Source: Bacillota bacterium
Lineage (GTDB): Bacteria; Bacillota; Clostridia; Acetivibrionales; DTU013
DNA length: 64,000 nucleotides
Reading direction: 5' to 3'
NCBI GenBank assembly: GCA_023426125.1
Contig: JAFABI010000011.1
Location: forward strand, 103,249-167,248
The notes under the pieces were generated by a model, which saw only the letters and a program-made list of their open reading frames with translations, was not told where the DNA came from and ran no database searches. Numbering within the stretch: position 1 is the stretch's first letter; every line of letters begins with the position of its first letter. The position numbers and the translations under genes are program-made. Below, piece by piece: positions 9,313 to 18,148 of the stretch.

Positions 9313-9341
9313 TTGCGGAAAAGAATGTTCTATGCTAAACT
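9313..9341 (+). promoter_or_regulatory. Sigma-70-type promoter for the ROK operon
   Basis: TTGCGG and TAAACT separated by exactly 17 bases, ending 31 bases before the ROK start codon. Confidence 0.5.
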
Positions 9342-9371
9342 CTAATTAATAAAGCCGCTGGAGAAATTAAT

Positions 9372-10598
9372 ATGAACTTAAAGAGAAGCGCCCCGGAAAA
9401 AAAGCAGGTAGCCAGTCAACAGCAGATAAAAGAAGCGAACTTGAATCTGGTATTCAATCTGATAAACAAGCATGAGCCCGTCTCCAGGGCGGAGCTTGCC
9501 CATATAACCAGACTAAGCCCAACCACGATATCCTCGCTTACGGACCAGTTGCTGCAAGGCGGGATGATACTGGAAACCGGCGCGGGGACTGCCGCAACCA
9601 GCGGAAGAAAGCCTATCATGCTTGAAATCAATCCGGGAGGCGGGTTTGTCGCTTCCGTTGAATTCCTGGAGGATGCGTTCAGGTGTTTTCTTTATGACCT
9701 GCAATATAAAGCCATAGGCGGAGGTAAGTACGCGGTTTCGGATTACAGCTCCATCGGCGGTCAGATTATCTCCAGGATCGATGAGCTTCTTGACAGCAAT
9801 TCCGTCGATAAAGACAGGCTCCTGGGGATAAGCGTCGGGATCCCGGCATTGATCGATTATAGCACCAGCAAGGTTATTTCATCGACGGTCGTACCAATAG
9901 ACCCCGGCAACGATTTCTATAACGAGATAAAAAAATATTACGGCATACCTGTTCTGGTGGAAAACGAATCCTGCCTGTGCGCTTTTGCCGAGAAGGAATC
10001 GGATTCGTCCAGGGATGTAAGGAGTTTAATTTTTGTTGATATCAATGTGGGCATCGGAGCGGGCATTGTCTTAAACGGCCGGATATTTACCGGCTCTTTC
10101 GGGACAGCGGGCGAGATCGGACATATGTCCATCGACATGAACGGCCCGAAATGCAAATGCGGCAACAGAGGGTGCCTCGAAGTCATGGCCGGTATTCCCG
10201 CTATCCTGCAAAAAACCGTTTTTGCCATCATGTCGGGAAGGGAGACGGTAATAAAAAGCCTGGTAAACAATGATTATAACAGGATAAACATGGATGTAAT
10301 CGTTGCCGCCCTGGAAGCAGGCGACGGGCTGGTATCGGAAATCATCGACGAAACGGCGGAAAGGCTGGCCTTCGGTGTGAACAACATCATTAACCTTTTC
10401 AGCCCTGAAGTGGTGGTCATTGGCGGAGAACTGACCAAACTCGGCGAGGGTTTTCTTGATAAACTGAAAAACTATGTTCGTCCTATAGGCTTGCTGCCGG
10501 GAATAAACAAGGTGAAAGTCACATATTCGCATCTGAAAGAGGATGCGGTTACCCTGGGCGGGGCAAAGTGCCTTTTGAGCAGTCTGTTTAAAGCTTAG
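9372..10598 (+). CDS. ROK-family transcriptional regulator (NagC/XylR type)
   Basis: 408 residues. An N-terminal winged helix (about 20-75; SRAELAHITRLSPTTISSL is the recognition region) is fused to a ROK sugar-kinase-like domain. That domain carries GIGAGIVLNGRIF and the zinc-site motif CKCGNRGCLE. The catalytic-type region of true ROK kinases is not needed for regulators, and the winged helix makes regulation the likely role. The effector is probably an amino sugar or its phosphate, judged from the two downstream genes (PIG-L deacetylase and NagB-like). ATG 9372 has GGAG 9 bases upstream. The same leader-like sequence, ATTAATAAA-x-CC-x-CTGGAGAAAT, precedes the next gene. Confidence 0.92.
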   Translation: MNLKRSAPEKKQVASQQQIKEANLNLVFNLINKHEPVSRAELAHITRLSPTTISSLTDQLLQGGMILETGAGTAATSGRKPIMLEINPGGGFVASVEFLEDAFRCFLYDLQYKAIGGGKYAVSDYSSIGGQIISRIDELLDSNSVDKDRLLGISVGIPALIDYSTSKVISSTVVPIDPGNDFYNEIKKYYGIPVLVENESCLCAFAEKESDSSRDVRSLIFVDINVGIGAGIVLNGRIFTGSFGTAGEIGHMSIDMNGPKCKCGNRGCLEVMAGIPAILQKTVFAIMSGRETVIKSLVNNDYNRINMDVIVAALEAGDGLVSEIIDETAERLAFGVNNIINLFSPEVVVIGGELTKLGEGFLDKLKNYVRPIGLLPGINKVKVTYSHLKEDAVTLGGAKCLLSSLFKA

Positions 10599-10684
10599 GA
10601 GCGGCAGCGGCCGGTACCTGAGCTTTTGCAACATTAATAAATCCACTGGAGAAATAAAACGATGAAAGGATGAGGGATGACAGG

Positions 10685-11392
10685 ATGAACATACTGGCGG
10701 TAGGATGCCATCCGGATGATTTGGAAATAGGGTGCGGAGGCACTCTGGCAAAATATGCAAAGCAAGGGCACCAGGTAGTAATGTGCCATGTGGCCAATGG
10801 AAATATGGGCCATGCCGTGATTATGCCGGAGGAATTAAGGGCCATCCGGACGGAAGAGGCAGAGGCCGCAGGCCTCAAACTGCGGGCAAAGGAGGTTATA
10901 AATCTTGATATTCCGGACCTGGAAGTGGACTCACAGGATAAAGCCCTGGTAATAAAAATGATTGACGTCGTCAGGCGTGTGAAGCCTGACATAATCATTA
11001 CCCACGGACCGGAGGATTATATGAAGGACCATGTGGAGGTGAGCCGCCTGGTATTTGAAGCCAGCTTTTCATCAAGCATACCCCATACGGAGACGGAACA
11101 TGCTTTTTATCCCAAAATTGCGCCGTTATATTATATGGATACCCTTGCCGGAGTTGGTTTTCTGCCTGCGGAGTATGTGGATATAAGCGGAGAAATCGAA
11201 GAGAAGCTGGACGCTCTCAATTGCCATCAAAGCCAGATTAAATGGATGCTGGAGCATGACCGGATCGATTTCCTGGATTTTGTCAGGACGGTATCCAAAT
11301 TCAGAGGCCTTCAGTGCGGGGCGGCTTATGCGGAAGGCTTCAGGCGCTGTGAGACCTGGCCCAGAATATGCCCCGGAAGGCTTTTGCCATAA
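10685..11392 (+). CDS. PIG-L / LmbE-family deacetylase
   Basis: 235 residues from ATG 10685, which has GAGGG 8 bases upstream; ATG 10670 would add five residues. The zinc-binding signature appears at once (GCHPDDLEIGCGG). Further family residues include THGPEDYMKDHVEVS, the second metal-ligand region. Relatives remove N-acetyl groups from GlcNAc-containing substrates (bacillithiol and mycothiol precursors, GlcNAc-PI, diacetylchitobiose). Sitting between a ROK regulator and a NagB-like gene, it most likely deacetylates an amino sugar entering central metabolism. It is cytoplasmic, with no signal peptide. The exact substrate cannot be read from the sequence. Confidence 0.9.
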   Translation: MNILAVGCHPDDLEIGCGGTLAKYAKQGHQVVMCHVANGNMGHAVIMPEELRAIRTEEAEAAGLKLRAKEVINLDIPDLEVDSQDKALVIKMIDVVRRVKPDIIITHGPEDYMKDHVEVSRLVFEASFSSSIPHTETEHAFYPKIAPLYYMDTLAGVGFLPAEYVDISGEIEEKLDALNCHQSQIKWMLEHDRIDFLDFVRTVSKFRGLQCGAAYAEGFRRCETWPRICPGRLLP

Positions 11393-11422
11393 AAAAATAA
11401 AACATAGATGGAGGAGTTACCT

Positions 11423-12373
11423 ATGAATTTTCTTGATACGCTTAAGGATTCCCTGGTTGAAGGCTTCTACCCCGCGGGATGGGACATGGAGAAAATCGAC
11501 AAATGCTGCTCGAATCCGCCGGAAACGGTAAACGACAGGCAGGCGCACTGGAACAAGGATTTTATTCCGGTACAGTGTGAAAACATTCATGATTTCGACA
11601 TGATGCTGGGACATGAAATCGCCCTGGAAATTAAAAAAAGCAGGGATGAAGGAAGAAAGCTCGCTATGATCCTGCCCGTAGGTCCCATGGGCATGTACAG
11701 ATGGGCAGTATACTTCCTGCAGGAATGGGATGTAGGGTGTTCCCATGTTTACGGCTTCAATATGGATGAATGGAGCGACGGCGAGGGAAATACCCTTGAG
11801 GCGTCGGACCCGGCGGCATTCCAGAATGCGATGCAGACAGCCTTTTATGGACCTTTGGGGAGACTGACGGTGCCTTCCGGCCAGCGGAATTTTGCAACGA
11901 AGGACAACCTGCCGACCTACCCCGGGAAAATCGCCGCATTAAAAGCCGAAGGGGCAAAGCTTGTGACGGTCTTTGGCATCGGAAGAATGTTTCATATCGC
12001 CTTCTGGGAACCGCATTTCGCTGCCGAATTCAAGACGGTGGAGGAGTGGAAAAAACAGCCTTACAGGACCGGGGCCAGGCTCCATCCGCTGACCGTAGAG
12101 CAGAACGCTATTACAAGCTTCAAGAGCAGGACCACCCTTGTACCCTGCAGGGCGAATACCATCGGGCCTGCGCTTTTCCTTCAGTCGGACAAAATCATAG
12201 GCGGGTGTGACGGAGCCCTGGGAAGAGGAATGCAATGGCAGGGAATGTCCCTCTGGGTAACGCTGCGATACGGGCCGGATATGTGGATCCCATCCAGCTT
12301 TATGCCGACGCTGCCCGGGAAGCTTTTTTACCTTCGCGAGCTGGCGGGTCCTCTGGTTGCGGAGTGCAACTGA
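11423..12373 (+). CDS. NagB-like sugar-phosphate isomerase/deaminase, altered active site
   Basis: 316 residues from ATG 11423 with GGAGGAG upstream. The fold family is glucosamine-6-phosphate deaminase: NMDEW at 113-117 matches the NMDEY motif, and GIG-RMF-HIAF-WEP at 185-197 matches GxGxDGHIAFNEP. In Escherichia coli NagB the catalytic residues include Asp72, Asp141, His143 and Glu148. Here the His and Glu are kept, but the Asp141 position is Met189, the next Gly is Phe and the Asn is Trp. It is also longer than ordinary NagB (about 260). It follows the PIG-L gene by 30 bases, so an operon is likely. It may act on a different amino-sugar phosphate, or may not deaminate at all. Confidence 0.8.
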   Translation: MNFLDTLKDSLVEGFYPAGWDMEKIDKCCSNPPETVNDRQAHWNKDFIPVQCENIHDFDMMLGHEIALEIKKSRDEGRKLAMILPVGPMGMYRWAVYFLQEWDVGCSHVYGFNMDEWSDGEGNTLEASDPAAFQNAMQTAFYGPLGRLTVPSGQRNFATKDNLPTYPGKIAALKAEGAKLVTVFGIGRMFHIAFWEPHFAAEFKTVEEWKKQPYRTGARLHPLTVEQNAITSFKSRTTLVPCRANTIGPALFLQSDKIIGGCDGALGRGMQWQGMSLWVTLRYGPDMWIPSSFMPTLPGKLFYLRELAGPLVAECN

Positions 12374-12480
12374 TGTGAAACAGATGATGGGGCGGTCTCA
12401 AAATAAACCGACGCGCAATGTGTGCCCTCATAATGCATGGATACATAAAATAGAGTAATATTTCAAAAGTGAAGTTCCAG

Positions 12481-12503
12481 AGGGGCGGCCAAAGGCCGCC
12501 CTT
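12481..12503. repeat. GC-rich palindrome (terminator-like / REP-like)
   Basis: AGGGGCGGCC-aaa-GGCCGCCCTT forms a very stable hairpin 108 bases after the NagB-like stop codon. It lacks a long T-run. It resembles the other GGCGGCC-type repeats in the window. Confidence 0.6.
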
Positions 12504-12588
12504 GCTGTTTAAAATACGCTCCGGAATGAATTTTGATGAATACCTCCCTTAAGGGTCTACAGATAGCGGTAAGGCGGCTCACAGTATA

Positions 12589-12611
12589 GGGACGTGCAAT
12601 GCGCGTCCCTG
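12589..12611. repeat. REP-like palindrome GGACG-N-CAATG-N-CGTCC
   Basis: AGGGACG-tgcaatg-CGCGTCCCT. It belongs to the dispersed palindrome family seen also at 15.63, 15.75, 15.80 and 30.35 kb. Confidence 0.6.
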
Positions 12612-12731
12612 GCAGGCTTTACTGAAATTTTACAGAAGCTTAATTCAGGGTTATCACTCTCCGTGTATGATAAATTCAGGATTAGAAATCGGTAAGCTCA
12701 TACTGAGGACAACATATGAAGGGGTGGTAGC

Positions 12732-13322
12732 ATGAATGTTTTTACTCACCTTGGAATATCAAGGGGAATCATGGCTGTCATAGAAAGAAATCTTGGCGTT
12801 AAACTGGACGGGGTCGGCTTCATGTTTGGGAATATAAAACCGGACATCGACCCGAAGCTTTCCTCCGTGCCGCATATAAAAAATACCGCGATGGACTTTG
12901 TAAGCTGTGAGATAAAAAGCCTCCTGTCAATGGAAGATAAAATAAAAAACAAATGCACAAGGGAATTCTCCGAGAGACTGGGCCTCGTCACACATTATCT
13001 CTCGGATTTTTTTTGTTACGCCCACTCGGAGTATTTTAAAGGTAATATCCTAAAACACTATCTCTATGAAAACAAACTGTCGGGATACTGCAGAAAAAGC
13101 AAGGCCACAGCGGTAGAAAATATTCTCGGAAGAATCACCTGTATCGATGCCGACCTGGCCTCAATACAAACCTATATTGAAAATATGCACACTGATTATT
13201 TAAATGCGGGAAACAGGGGATCATGCAGGCGGGATATGAAATATGCCATGGAAATGGCAGCTTCATTTTGCCTGTCCGTAATAAAAGCACATCTACCCAA
13301 AGGGATCAGTAGGGCGGCATAA
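12732..13322 (+). CDS. Zinc-dependent phospholipase C-family protein
   Basis: 196 residues. The spacing of His and Asp residues fits the zinc-dependent phospholipase C/S1-P1 nuclease-like family: an N-terminal TH motif (NVFTHLG), FGNIKPDIDP, and LVTHYLSDFFCYAHSEYF. No signal peptide is visible, unlike secreted clostridial toxins, so this is more likely the widespread intracellular or membrane-peripheral paralogue of unknown substrate. GGGGTGG precedes the ATG. A glycosyltransferase gene starts 13 bases after its stop, so the two are probably cotranscribed and may act together in lipid or glycolipid metabolism (inference). Confidence 0.75.
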   Translation: MNVFTHLGISRGIMAVIERNLGVKLDGVGFMFGNIKPDIDPKLSSVPHIKNTAMDFVSCEIKSLLSMEDKIKNKCTREFSERLGLVTHYLSDFFCYAHSEYFKGNILKHYLYENKLSGYCRKSKATAVENILGRITCIDADLASIQTYIENMHTDYLNAGNRGSCRRDMKYAMEMAASFCLSVIKAHLPKGISRAA

Positions 13323-13335
13323 GGAGGCATTATTT

Positions 13336-14496
13336 ATGAGAATAGCATATTTTACGGATACTTACCTGCCACAGGTAAACGGAGTTACGAATACGCTGGA
13401 GAAGCTGGGAGGTTATCTTGCCGGCAGGAATATCGAGCATATGTTTTTTGCACCGGAATATCCCGGCAATACCATAACATTTCGCGAGAAGAGTGTTAAA
13501 AGGTTTAAAAGCGTAGCTTTCCCGCTTTATCCGGAATGCAGGCTTTCGCTGCCTGTATATTCCGGGTTGTACAGGTATGCGGACCGTTTTAAGCCGGATA
13601 TCGTACATCTGGTCACACCGCTGGGCATAGGAATGGCAGGTCTTAAATATGCGCGTGAACGCGGCATACCTGTCGTTTCCTCCTTTCATACGAATTTTGA
13701 CATGTATCTCAAATATTATAAGCTGGAATATTTCCATGATTCCTTGTGGAATTTCTTTAAATGGTTTCATGGGTTCAGCGCCGTCAATTTCTGTCCTTCG
13801 GAGGATACCCTCAAAACACTGGAGAGTAAAGGCATTGAAAATCTTAAGATATGGTCGAGGGGGATTGAGACGGAGAAATTCAACCCGCTCCACCGGGATG
13901 AGCTGCTGAGGCTAAGCCTGGGGGACGAAAAAAGAAAAAATTTCCTGTATGTGGGTCGGCTTGCAGCAGAGAAGGATCTTGACATACTCATGCAGAGCAT
14001 TGATAGAATAAACCTCATCTATCCGGGAAAAGCCCGGTTTGTCCTTGTGGGGGACGGTCCCCATGCCAAAACCCTGATGCACATGGCCCCTGAAAATGTG
14101 CTGTTTCCGGGATATTTAAAGGGCAGGGAGCTGGCGGCGATGTATGCGTCCTGCGACGCCTTTGTATTTCCTTCCAGTACGGAAACCTTCGGAAATGTGG
14201 TGCTTGAAGCCATGGCTTCCGGTTTGCCGGTGATTACAGTGGATTCGGGCGGCGTAAAAGACAGTATGCTGCATAACTGCAATGGAATATTGTGCAAGCC
14301 CAGAGACGTGGAAAGCTTCACGCTGGCAGTTGAAAAGCTGCTGACGGACGAACAGCTTCTGGACATGATGGGCAAAAATGCAAGGGCATATGCATTGACA
14401 AAATCCTGGGATTCGGTATTTAGCAAGCTCATATCAGATTACCGCCTCGTGGTTGAAGAAGCCGACAGTCAGGAAAGGGTAAATAAACTGGCCTGA
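13336..14496 (+). CDS. Glycosyltransferase family 4 (GT-B fold)
   Basis: 386 residues, with AAGGAGG before the ATG. The N-terminal Rossmann-like half begins MRIAYFTDTYLPQVNGV, typical of MgtA/alpha-mannosyltransferase-like glycolipid enzymes. The C-terminal half shows FLYVGRLAAEKDLDIL, the nucleotide-sugar binding region, and SSTETFGNVVLEAMASGLPV, carrying the conserved E-x7-E element. It probably transfers a hexose from a nucleotide sugar to diacylglycerol or another lipid acceptor at the cytoplasmic face. It follows the phospholipase-like gene by 13 bases. Donor and acceptor cannot be told from sequence. Confidence 0.92.
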   Translation: MRIAYFTDTYLPQVNGVTNTLEKLGGYLAGRNIEHMFFAPEYPGNTITFREKSVKRFKSVAFPLYPECRLSLPVYSGLYRYADRFKPDIVHLVTPLGIGMAGLKYARERGIPVVSSFHTNFDMYLKYYKLEYFHDSLWNFFKWFHGFSAVNFCPSEDTLKTLESKGIENLKIWSRGIETEKFNPLHRDELLRLSLGDEKRKNFLYVGRLAAEKDLDILMQSIDRINLIYPGKARFVLVGDGPHAKTLMHMAPENVLFPGYLKGRELAAMYASCDAFVFPSSTETFGNVVLEAMASGLPVITVDSGGVKDSMLHNCNGILCKPRDVESFTLAVEKLLTDEQLLDMMGKNARAYALTKSWDSVFSKLISDYRLVVEEADSQERVNKLA

Positions 14497-14650
14497 GAAG
14501 GGATTTCGCTTAATTATATAGCAAAAGTATTGCCATGATTTTTCATTGTGTCTTCACAGAAAATGAATGGGGCAAATTTCCCCTAATGTGGATTCCGGTA
14601 CATGCCGTACAGCATATAATAAAATAGATTATCAATTTGTTGGTGGTTAT

Positions 14651-15175
14651 ATGCGTTACGGAGATGGAACCGCATATCGGCAGGAATTTGCCTATAACAG
14701 AGACAAGGCCGTCCAATACGCTCATCGATGGGCTAAAGGGCGCAATCCGGCCTACCTTGATTTCGAAAACCTGGGGGGAGACTGTACAAATTTTGCCTCG
14801 CAGTGCATTTATACCGGAAGCGGAGTAATGAACTATGTCCCAACCCACGGCTGGTACTATATATCTTCCTATAATAGGACGCCTTCCTGGACAGGTGTGA
14901 ATTATCTTTACAATTTTATTGTTGAGAATAATGGGGCCGGTCCTTACGCGGAGATTGTGGACGTAAAGGACGCGAGACCTGGAGACATAGCGCAGCTGTC
15001 TTTTAGCGGAGGAGGATTCTTCAACCATTCTCCCGTGATCATCCAGACCGGCAGCGTACCGGACATAAATAATATCCTGGTAGCGGCGCATACCGATGAT
15101 GTGGATTATTATCCTTTGACAGGCTACGATTGGGTGGATATACGGTTTATCCATATTTTAGGAGTCAGGGTTTAA
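14651..15175 (+). CDS. Amidase-domain protein (Amidase_6 type)
   Basis: 174 residues from ATG 14651; an upstream ATG at 14567 has no ribosome site. The sequence matches the clostridial/Bacillus amidase_6 family in order: AVQYAHRWAKGRNPAY, then FENLGGDCTNFASQC with the putative catalytic Cys, GWYYISSYNRTPSWTGVN, and a His in FFNHSPVI. These features suggest a papain-like Cys-His hydrolase of peptide or amide bonds, often cell-wall related. No signal peptide is seen, which is unusual for a wall enzyme and fits either a spore/mother-cell role or a lost N-terminus. It stands alone after the glycosyltransferase gene. Confidence 0.8.
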   Translation: MRYGDGTAYRQEFAYNRDKAVQYAHRWAKGRNPAYLDFENLGGDCTNFASQCIYTGSGVMNYVPTHGWYYISSYNRTPSWTGVNYLYNFIVENNGAGPYAEIVDVKDARPGDIAQLSFSGGGFFNHSPVIIQTGSVPDINNILVAAHTDDVDYYPLTGYDWVDIRFIHILGVRV

Positions 15176-15216
15176 ATCCTTTTCAAACAGTCTGCCTGAG
15201 GAACGGTTTGCGGATA

Positions 15217-15426
15217 TCAAGCGGAAATATTTTCGTCAAGTAATGTAAAAATGCTGATCGCTTCACTTTCAAGACATCTGTGTAATTGTGACCCGATGAG
15301 TTTGTTGGAATGGTTACAGCATTCACACTGGAAAGTCAAGCCATCCAGCTTGTTGATAACCATTTCCGGCAGATTGGTAATAACCGAACCGCAATAATTG
15401 CATCGCAATGTTTTGAAATTAAACAT
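15217..15426 (-). CDS. Small zinc-ribbon protein
   Basis: 69 residues, start ATG 15426 with AAGGAGGG upstream. Two CxxC knuckles (CNYCG and CECC) 22 residues apart predict one structural zinc. The remainder is helical with no known domain. Function unknown; small zinc ribbons of this type often bind nucleic acid or act as adaptors, but nothing here decides between these. Confidence 0.7.
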   Translation of the reverse strand: MFNFKTLRCNYCGSVITNLPEMVINKLDGLTFQCECCNHSNKLIGSQLHRCLESEAISIFTLLDENISA

Positions 15427-15871
15427 AGATTCCCTCCTTGTCCAGTATTTTAAGGATATGCTGCATTAATACCTCACATCCTTCCGGTACAATCAATAAT
15501 TTAAAGCATGGTACGATTTTATCAAAATATTGTTATGTACATATTATGGAAAGGTAAAATATAGCATCGATTGGAGATTGAATATGTATGTTTTCAGCAC
15601 GCAGGCCATTTGGCCGTAAGGCATACAATGCAGGGGCGGCCATTGGCCGTCCGTCTGTGACAGCAAACAAAACCATAAAATGGCCAACGGCGCGGAAGAC
15701 AAGAATAATCCCCTGGTGCAAAGGATAGTATTATCACAGATAGCATTCTGCGGACGCGCAATGCGCGCCCTAGTACAATGATAGATTGCGAATTAAAAAG
15801 TAAGGACGGCCAATGGCCGTCCGATTGTTATTGTTACCATATTGCATATTAACAATTAAAAAGGATGAATC
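15427..15871. repeat. Repeat-rich intergenic region
   Basis: 445 bases between two minus-strand genes. It contains three palindromes of one style: GGGCGGCCATTGGCCGTCC near 15633, GGACGCGCAATGCGCGCCC at 15752-15770, and GGACGGCCAATGGCCGTCC at 15803-15821. The last could terminate transcripts from the cheW side. GCCATTTGGCCGTAAGGC near 15604 is a fourth, weaker copy. I see no gene. Confidence 0.6.
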
Positions 15872-16318
15872 TTACCTTGCAGCTTTGACGGAGTCTTCCG
15901 GAGACAGGACAGTTTCCAGGTTCAGCAGCATGATGATCCGGTTTCCTGCTTTAGCAATGCTGTTGATAAATTTACGCTTCACATCTTCCAATACGGCGGG
16001 TGCAGCTTCAATATCCTGGTCCTCTATTTTTACAATTTCATTGACGCCATCCACGATAAGTCCTACCACCGCAGCACCGGTGTTTACCATGATTATTTTG
16101 GTATTGTCGTCGAACTCCTTTGCAGGAAGACCGAAGCGCTTTCTCATGTTGAAAACCGTATAAACCTTACCTCTCAGGTTAATCAGGCCTTCTACGAATT
16201 CCGGCGTATTTGGTACCTTGAAAATATCCATGCGGCGTTCGATAATATTTACCTGGGATACATCCACTCCGAACAACTCATCGTTTATGTTGAATACAAC
16301 CAATTGACGTATAGCCAT
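15872..16318 (-). CDS. cheW: Chemotaxis coupling protein CheW
   Basis: 148 residues covering the whole CheW/SH3-like domain. It begins RQLVVFNINDELFGVD and contains VEGLINLRGKVYTVFNMR, the conserved receptor/CheA contact strand. It would link methyl-accepting receptors to a CheA kinase at the membrane array. It stands alone, with a GGGGGG ribosome site just upstream, and no che or fla genes are adjacent. The CheA-like protein at 7338 has no CheW-type domain, so the partner of this CheW lies outside the window. Confidence 0.93.
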   Translation of the reverse strand: MAIRQLVVFNINDELFGVDVSQVNIIERRMDIFKVPNTPEFVEGLINLRGKVYTVFNMRKRFGLPAKEFDDNTKIIMVNTGAAVVGLIVDGVNEIVKIEDQDIEAAPAVLEDVKRKFINSIAKAGNRIIMLLNLETVLSPEDSVKAAR

Positions 16319-16451
16319 AATCAGCCCCCCAAAAAAAACTCTTCTTCACTAGCACGATTATACCATAGAACGTACAACTTTCAAAGAAATTTTCCAATAA
16401 TGCACCCAAAAATGACATCCGGACCCGCTCAAAAGGGGACATTGTGTCCCC

Positions 16452-17654
16452 TCAACTTCTATAGCTGGCGTTTATTTTGACATAATCATAAGAGAAATCA
16501 CAGGTCCACATATGGTCCGAATAGACGCCCTTATTCAGCTTTACAAGGATTTTCACTTCTTTTTCGTGCAGGATCTCCTTTGCCTTCTGTTCATCAAAAT
16601 CCACTGCACTGCCGCTTTTGCAAACCAGAAGACTGCCGATATAAATATCTACGTAGGCGGGATCAAACTCAGCGCCTGAATATCCTGCGGCAGTTATAAT
16701 CCTGCCCCAGTTTGCGTCCTCCCCGAAAATTGCGGTCTTTACAAGGGGGGATCTGGCGATTGTGCTTGCTGCCTTGTAAGCATCTTCTTCATTAGCCGCG
16801 CCTTCCACCGCGATTTCCACCAGCTTGGTGGCTCCTTCGCCATCTCTGGCAATCAATCTTGACAAAGACGTGCAAACAAGCTCCAGCCCGCTTTTGAATT
16901 TCTCATAATCCTCGTCCTCATTCACGATACCGGCATTGTCTGCAAGGCCGTTTGCCATGATGATAACCATGTCGCAGACACTGGTATCGCCATCGACGGA
17001 TACCCGGTTAAAGGTATGCTTGATGGTATCCTTCAAAGCTTTGTCCAGGAGCCTTCTGGATATGTTTACATCCGTGGTTATGACGCCGATCATTGTGGCC
17101 ATATTGGGGTGTATCATTCCCGAGCCCTTGGCCATGCCGCCGATGATAACCTTACAGTCCTGTATTTCCATTTCTACGGCAATCTCCTTATGAAGGAGAT
17201 CCGTAGTCATAATGGCCTCCTGGGCGTCATGTCCGCCGTCCGGATCCATTCCTTCCACCAGTTCTTCTATACCGGCTTTTATGGCAGCCATATCAAGAGG
17301 TTTGCCGATGACGCCTGTTGAGCCTACAAGGATGTCTTCCGGAGTGCAATCCAGAAGCTGTGCCGCCGTAGCCGCTATTTCCTTGGCATCCTTATAACCC
17401 TGTTCGCCTACGCAGGCATTTGCATTGCCGCTGTTGATGATCAGGGCGTTGGCATATCCGCTTTTGATATGTTCCATGGTTACTTGAAGAGAATGGCCTT
17501 TAACTTTGTTTGTAGTAAAAACTCCTGCGGCAGCAGCACTGTCTTCAGAACAAATGATTGCAAGATCCTTTTTACCGTCTTTTTTCAAACCGCATGCCAC
17601 GCCAGTTGCAAAAAAACCTTCGGGAGCCGTTATTCCTCCATTTATTACCTGCAT
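16452..17654 (-). CDS. argJ: ArgJ, bifunctional ornithine acetyltransferase / N-acetylglutamate synthase
   Basis: 400 residues, full length for ArgJ. The self-cleavage site is clear: MAKGSGMIHPNMATMIGV, with cleavage between Ala186 and the nucleophile Thr187 to give alpha and beta chains. It moves acetyl from N-acetylornithine to glutamate in the cyclic arginine pathway; whether it is bifunctional cannot be read directly. Start ATG 17654 follows GAGGTG. A promoter (TTGAAT-17-TATAAT) is at 17716-17744. It is unusual in standing apart from argC/argB/argD, which are not in view. Confidence 0.95.
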   Translation of the reverse strand: MQVINGGITAPEGFFATGVACGLKKDGKKDLAIICSEDSAAAAGVFTTNKVKGHSLQVTMEHIKSGYANALIINSGNANACVGEQGYKDAKEIAATAAQLLDCTPEDILVGSTGVIGKPLDMAAIKAGIEELVEGMDPDGGHDAQEAIMTTDLLHKEIAVEMEIQDCKVIIGGMAKGSGMIHPNMATMIGVITTDVNISRRLLDKALKDTIKHTFNRVSVDGDTSVCDMVIIMANGLADNAGIVNEDEDYEKFKSGLELVCTSLSRLIARDGEGATKLVEIAVEGAANEEDAYKAASTIARSPLVKTAIFGEDANWGRIITAAGYSGAEFDPAYVDIYIGSLLVCKSGSAVDFDEQKAKEILHEKEVKILVKLNKGVYSDHMWTCDFSYDYVKINASYRS

Positions 17655-17715
17655 CTAGATTCACCTCATATTTAGTTTAAGGAAATTTTCTCTCCTTTAT
17701 GTCTTGAACATTTAA

Positions 17716-17744
17716 ATTATACATAAATGTCGATTGCTATTCAA
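17716..17744 (-). promoter_or_regulatory. argJ promoter
   Basis: On the minus strand TTGAAT and TATAAT are 17 bases apart, about 60 bases before the argJ start codon. Confidence 0.6.
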
Positions 17745-17788
17745 CAAAATACGCAAAATATGTTGATAAATTCATCCTGCGGGTCCCC

Positions 17789-17817
17789 TTGACACCTGAA
17801 AGCATATACGGTATTAT
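17789..17817 (+). promoter_or_regulatory. Promoter of the T-box / valS operon
   Basis: TTGACA and TATTAT separated by 17 bases, giving a start near 17824, just ahead of the T-box leader. Confidence 0.7.
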
Positions 17818-17837
17818 TTTATATAAATTATATCGAA

Positions 17838-18125
17838 AATGCGATGAAAATGAGGAGTAGACAGTGTCTAAAGGCCAACAGAGAGGGAGGATCCCCGGCT
17901 GTAAGTCTTCCCGGGCACAGGCTGTTGAAGGTCGCTTTGGAGTTCTGCAGCAGGCTGCAGCGGTCAGGAACCGTTATTTTCCATTAAGAAGCCCGACAGG
18001 AAAGCGGCGTTGCTTTGGCGGTTGAAGCCACAGGCAAATGAAATTCACTTGTCCGTCGGGAATTTTGGTGGTACCGCGGAGAACAACCCTTCGTCCAATC
18101 GATTCTGGACGGAGGGTTTTATTAT
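17838..18125 (+). ncRNA. T-box leader (valine-specific by context)
   Basis: A tRNA-sensing riboregulator. The conserved T-box core TTGGTGGTACCGCGG is at 18065-18079, followed by a terminator whose arms AACCCTTCGTCC and GGACGGAGGGTT flank a short loop and end in TTTTATTATT. Stem I begins near GAGGAGTAGACAG (AGTA motif). A GTC triplet at 17931-17933, in the 3' half of stem I, is a candidate valine specifier, though I have not folded it rigorously. Uncharged tRNA-Val should stabilise the antiterminator and turn on the small membrane gene and valS. Confidence 0.92.
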
Positions 18126-18148
18126 TGGTTTGGAAAGGAGCAAAGTCA

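Larger units (their letters stand above)
12374..12731. other. Intergenic region with palindromic repeats
   Basis: 358 bases. Holds the GC-rich palindrome at 12481-12503, another at 12589-12611, and a partial repeat (GACGCGCAATGTGTGCCC) near 12410. GGGGTGG before 12732 is the ribosome site of the next gene. Confidence 0.5.
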
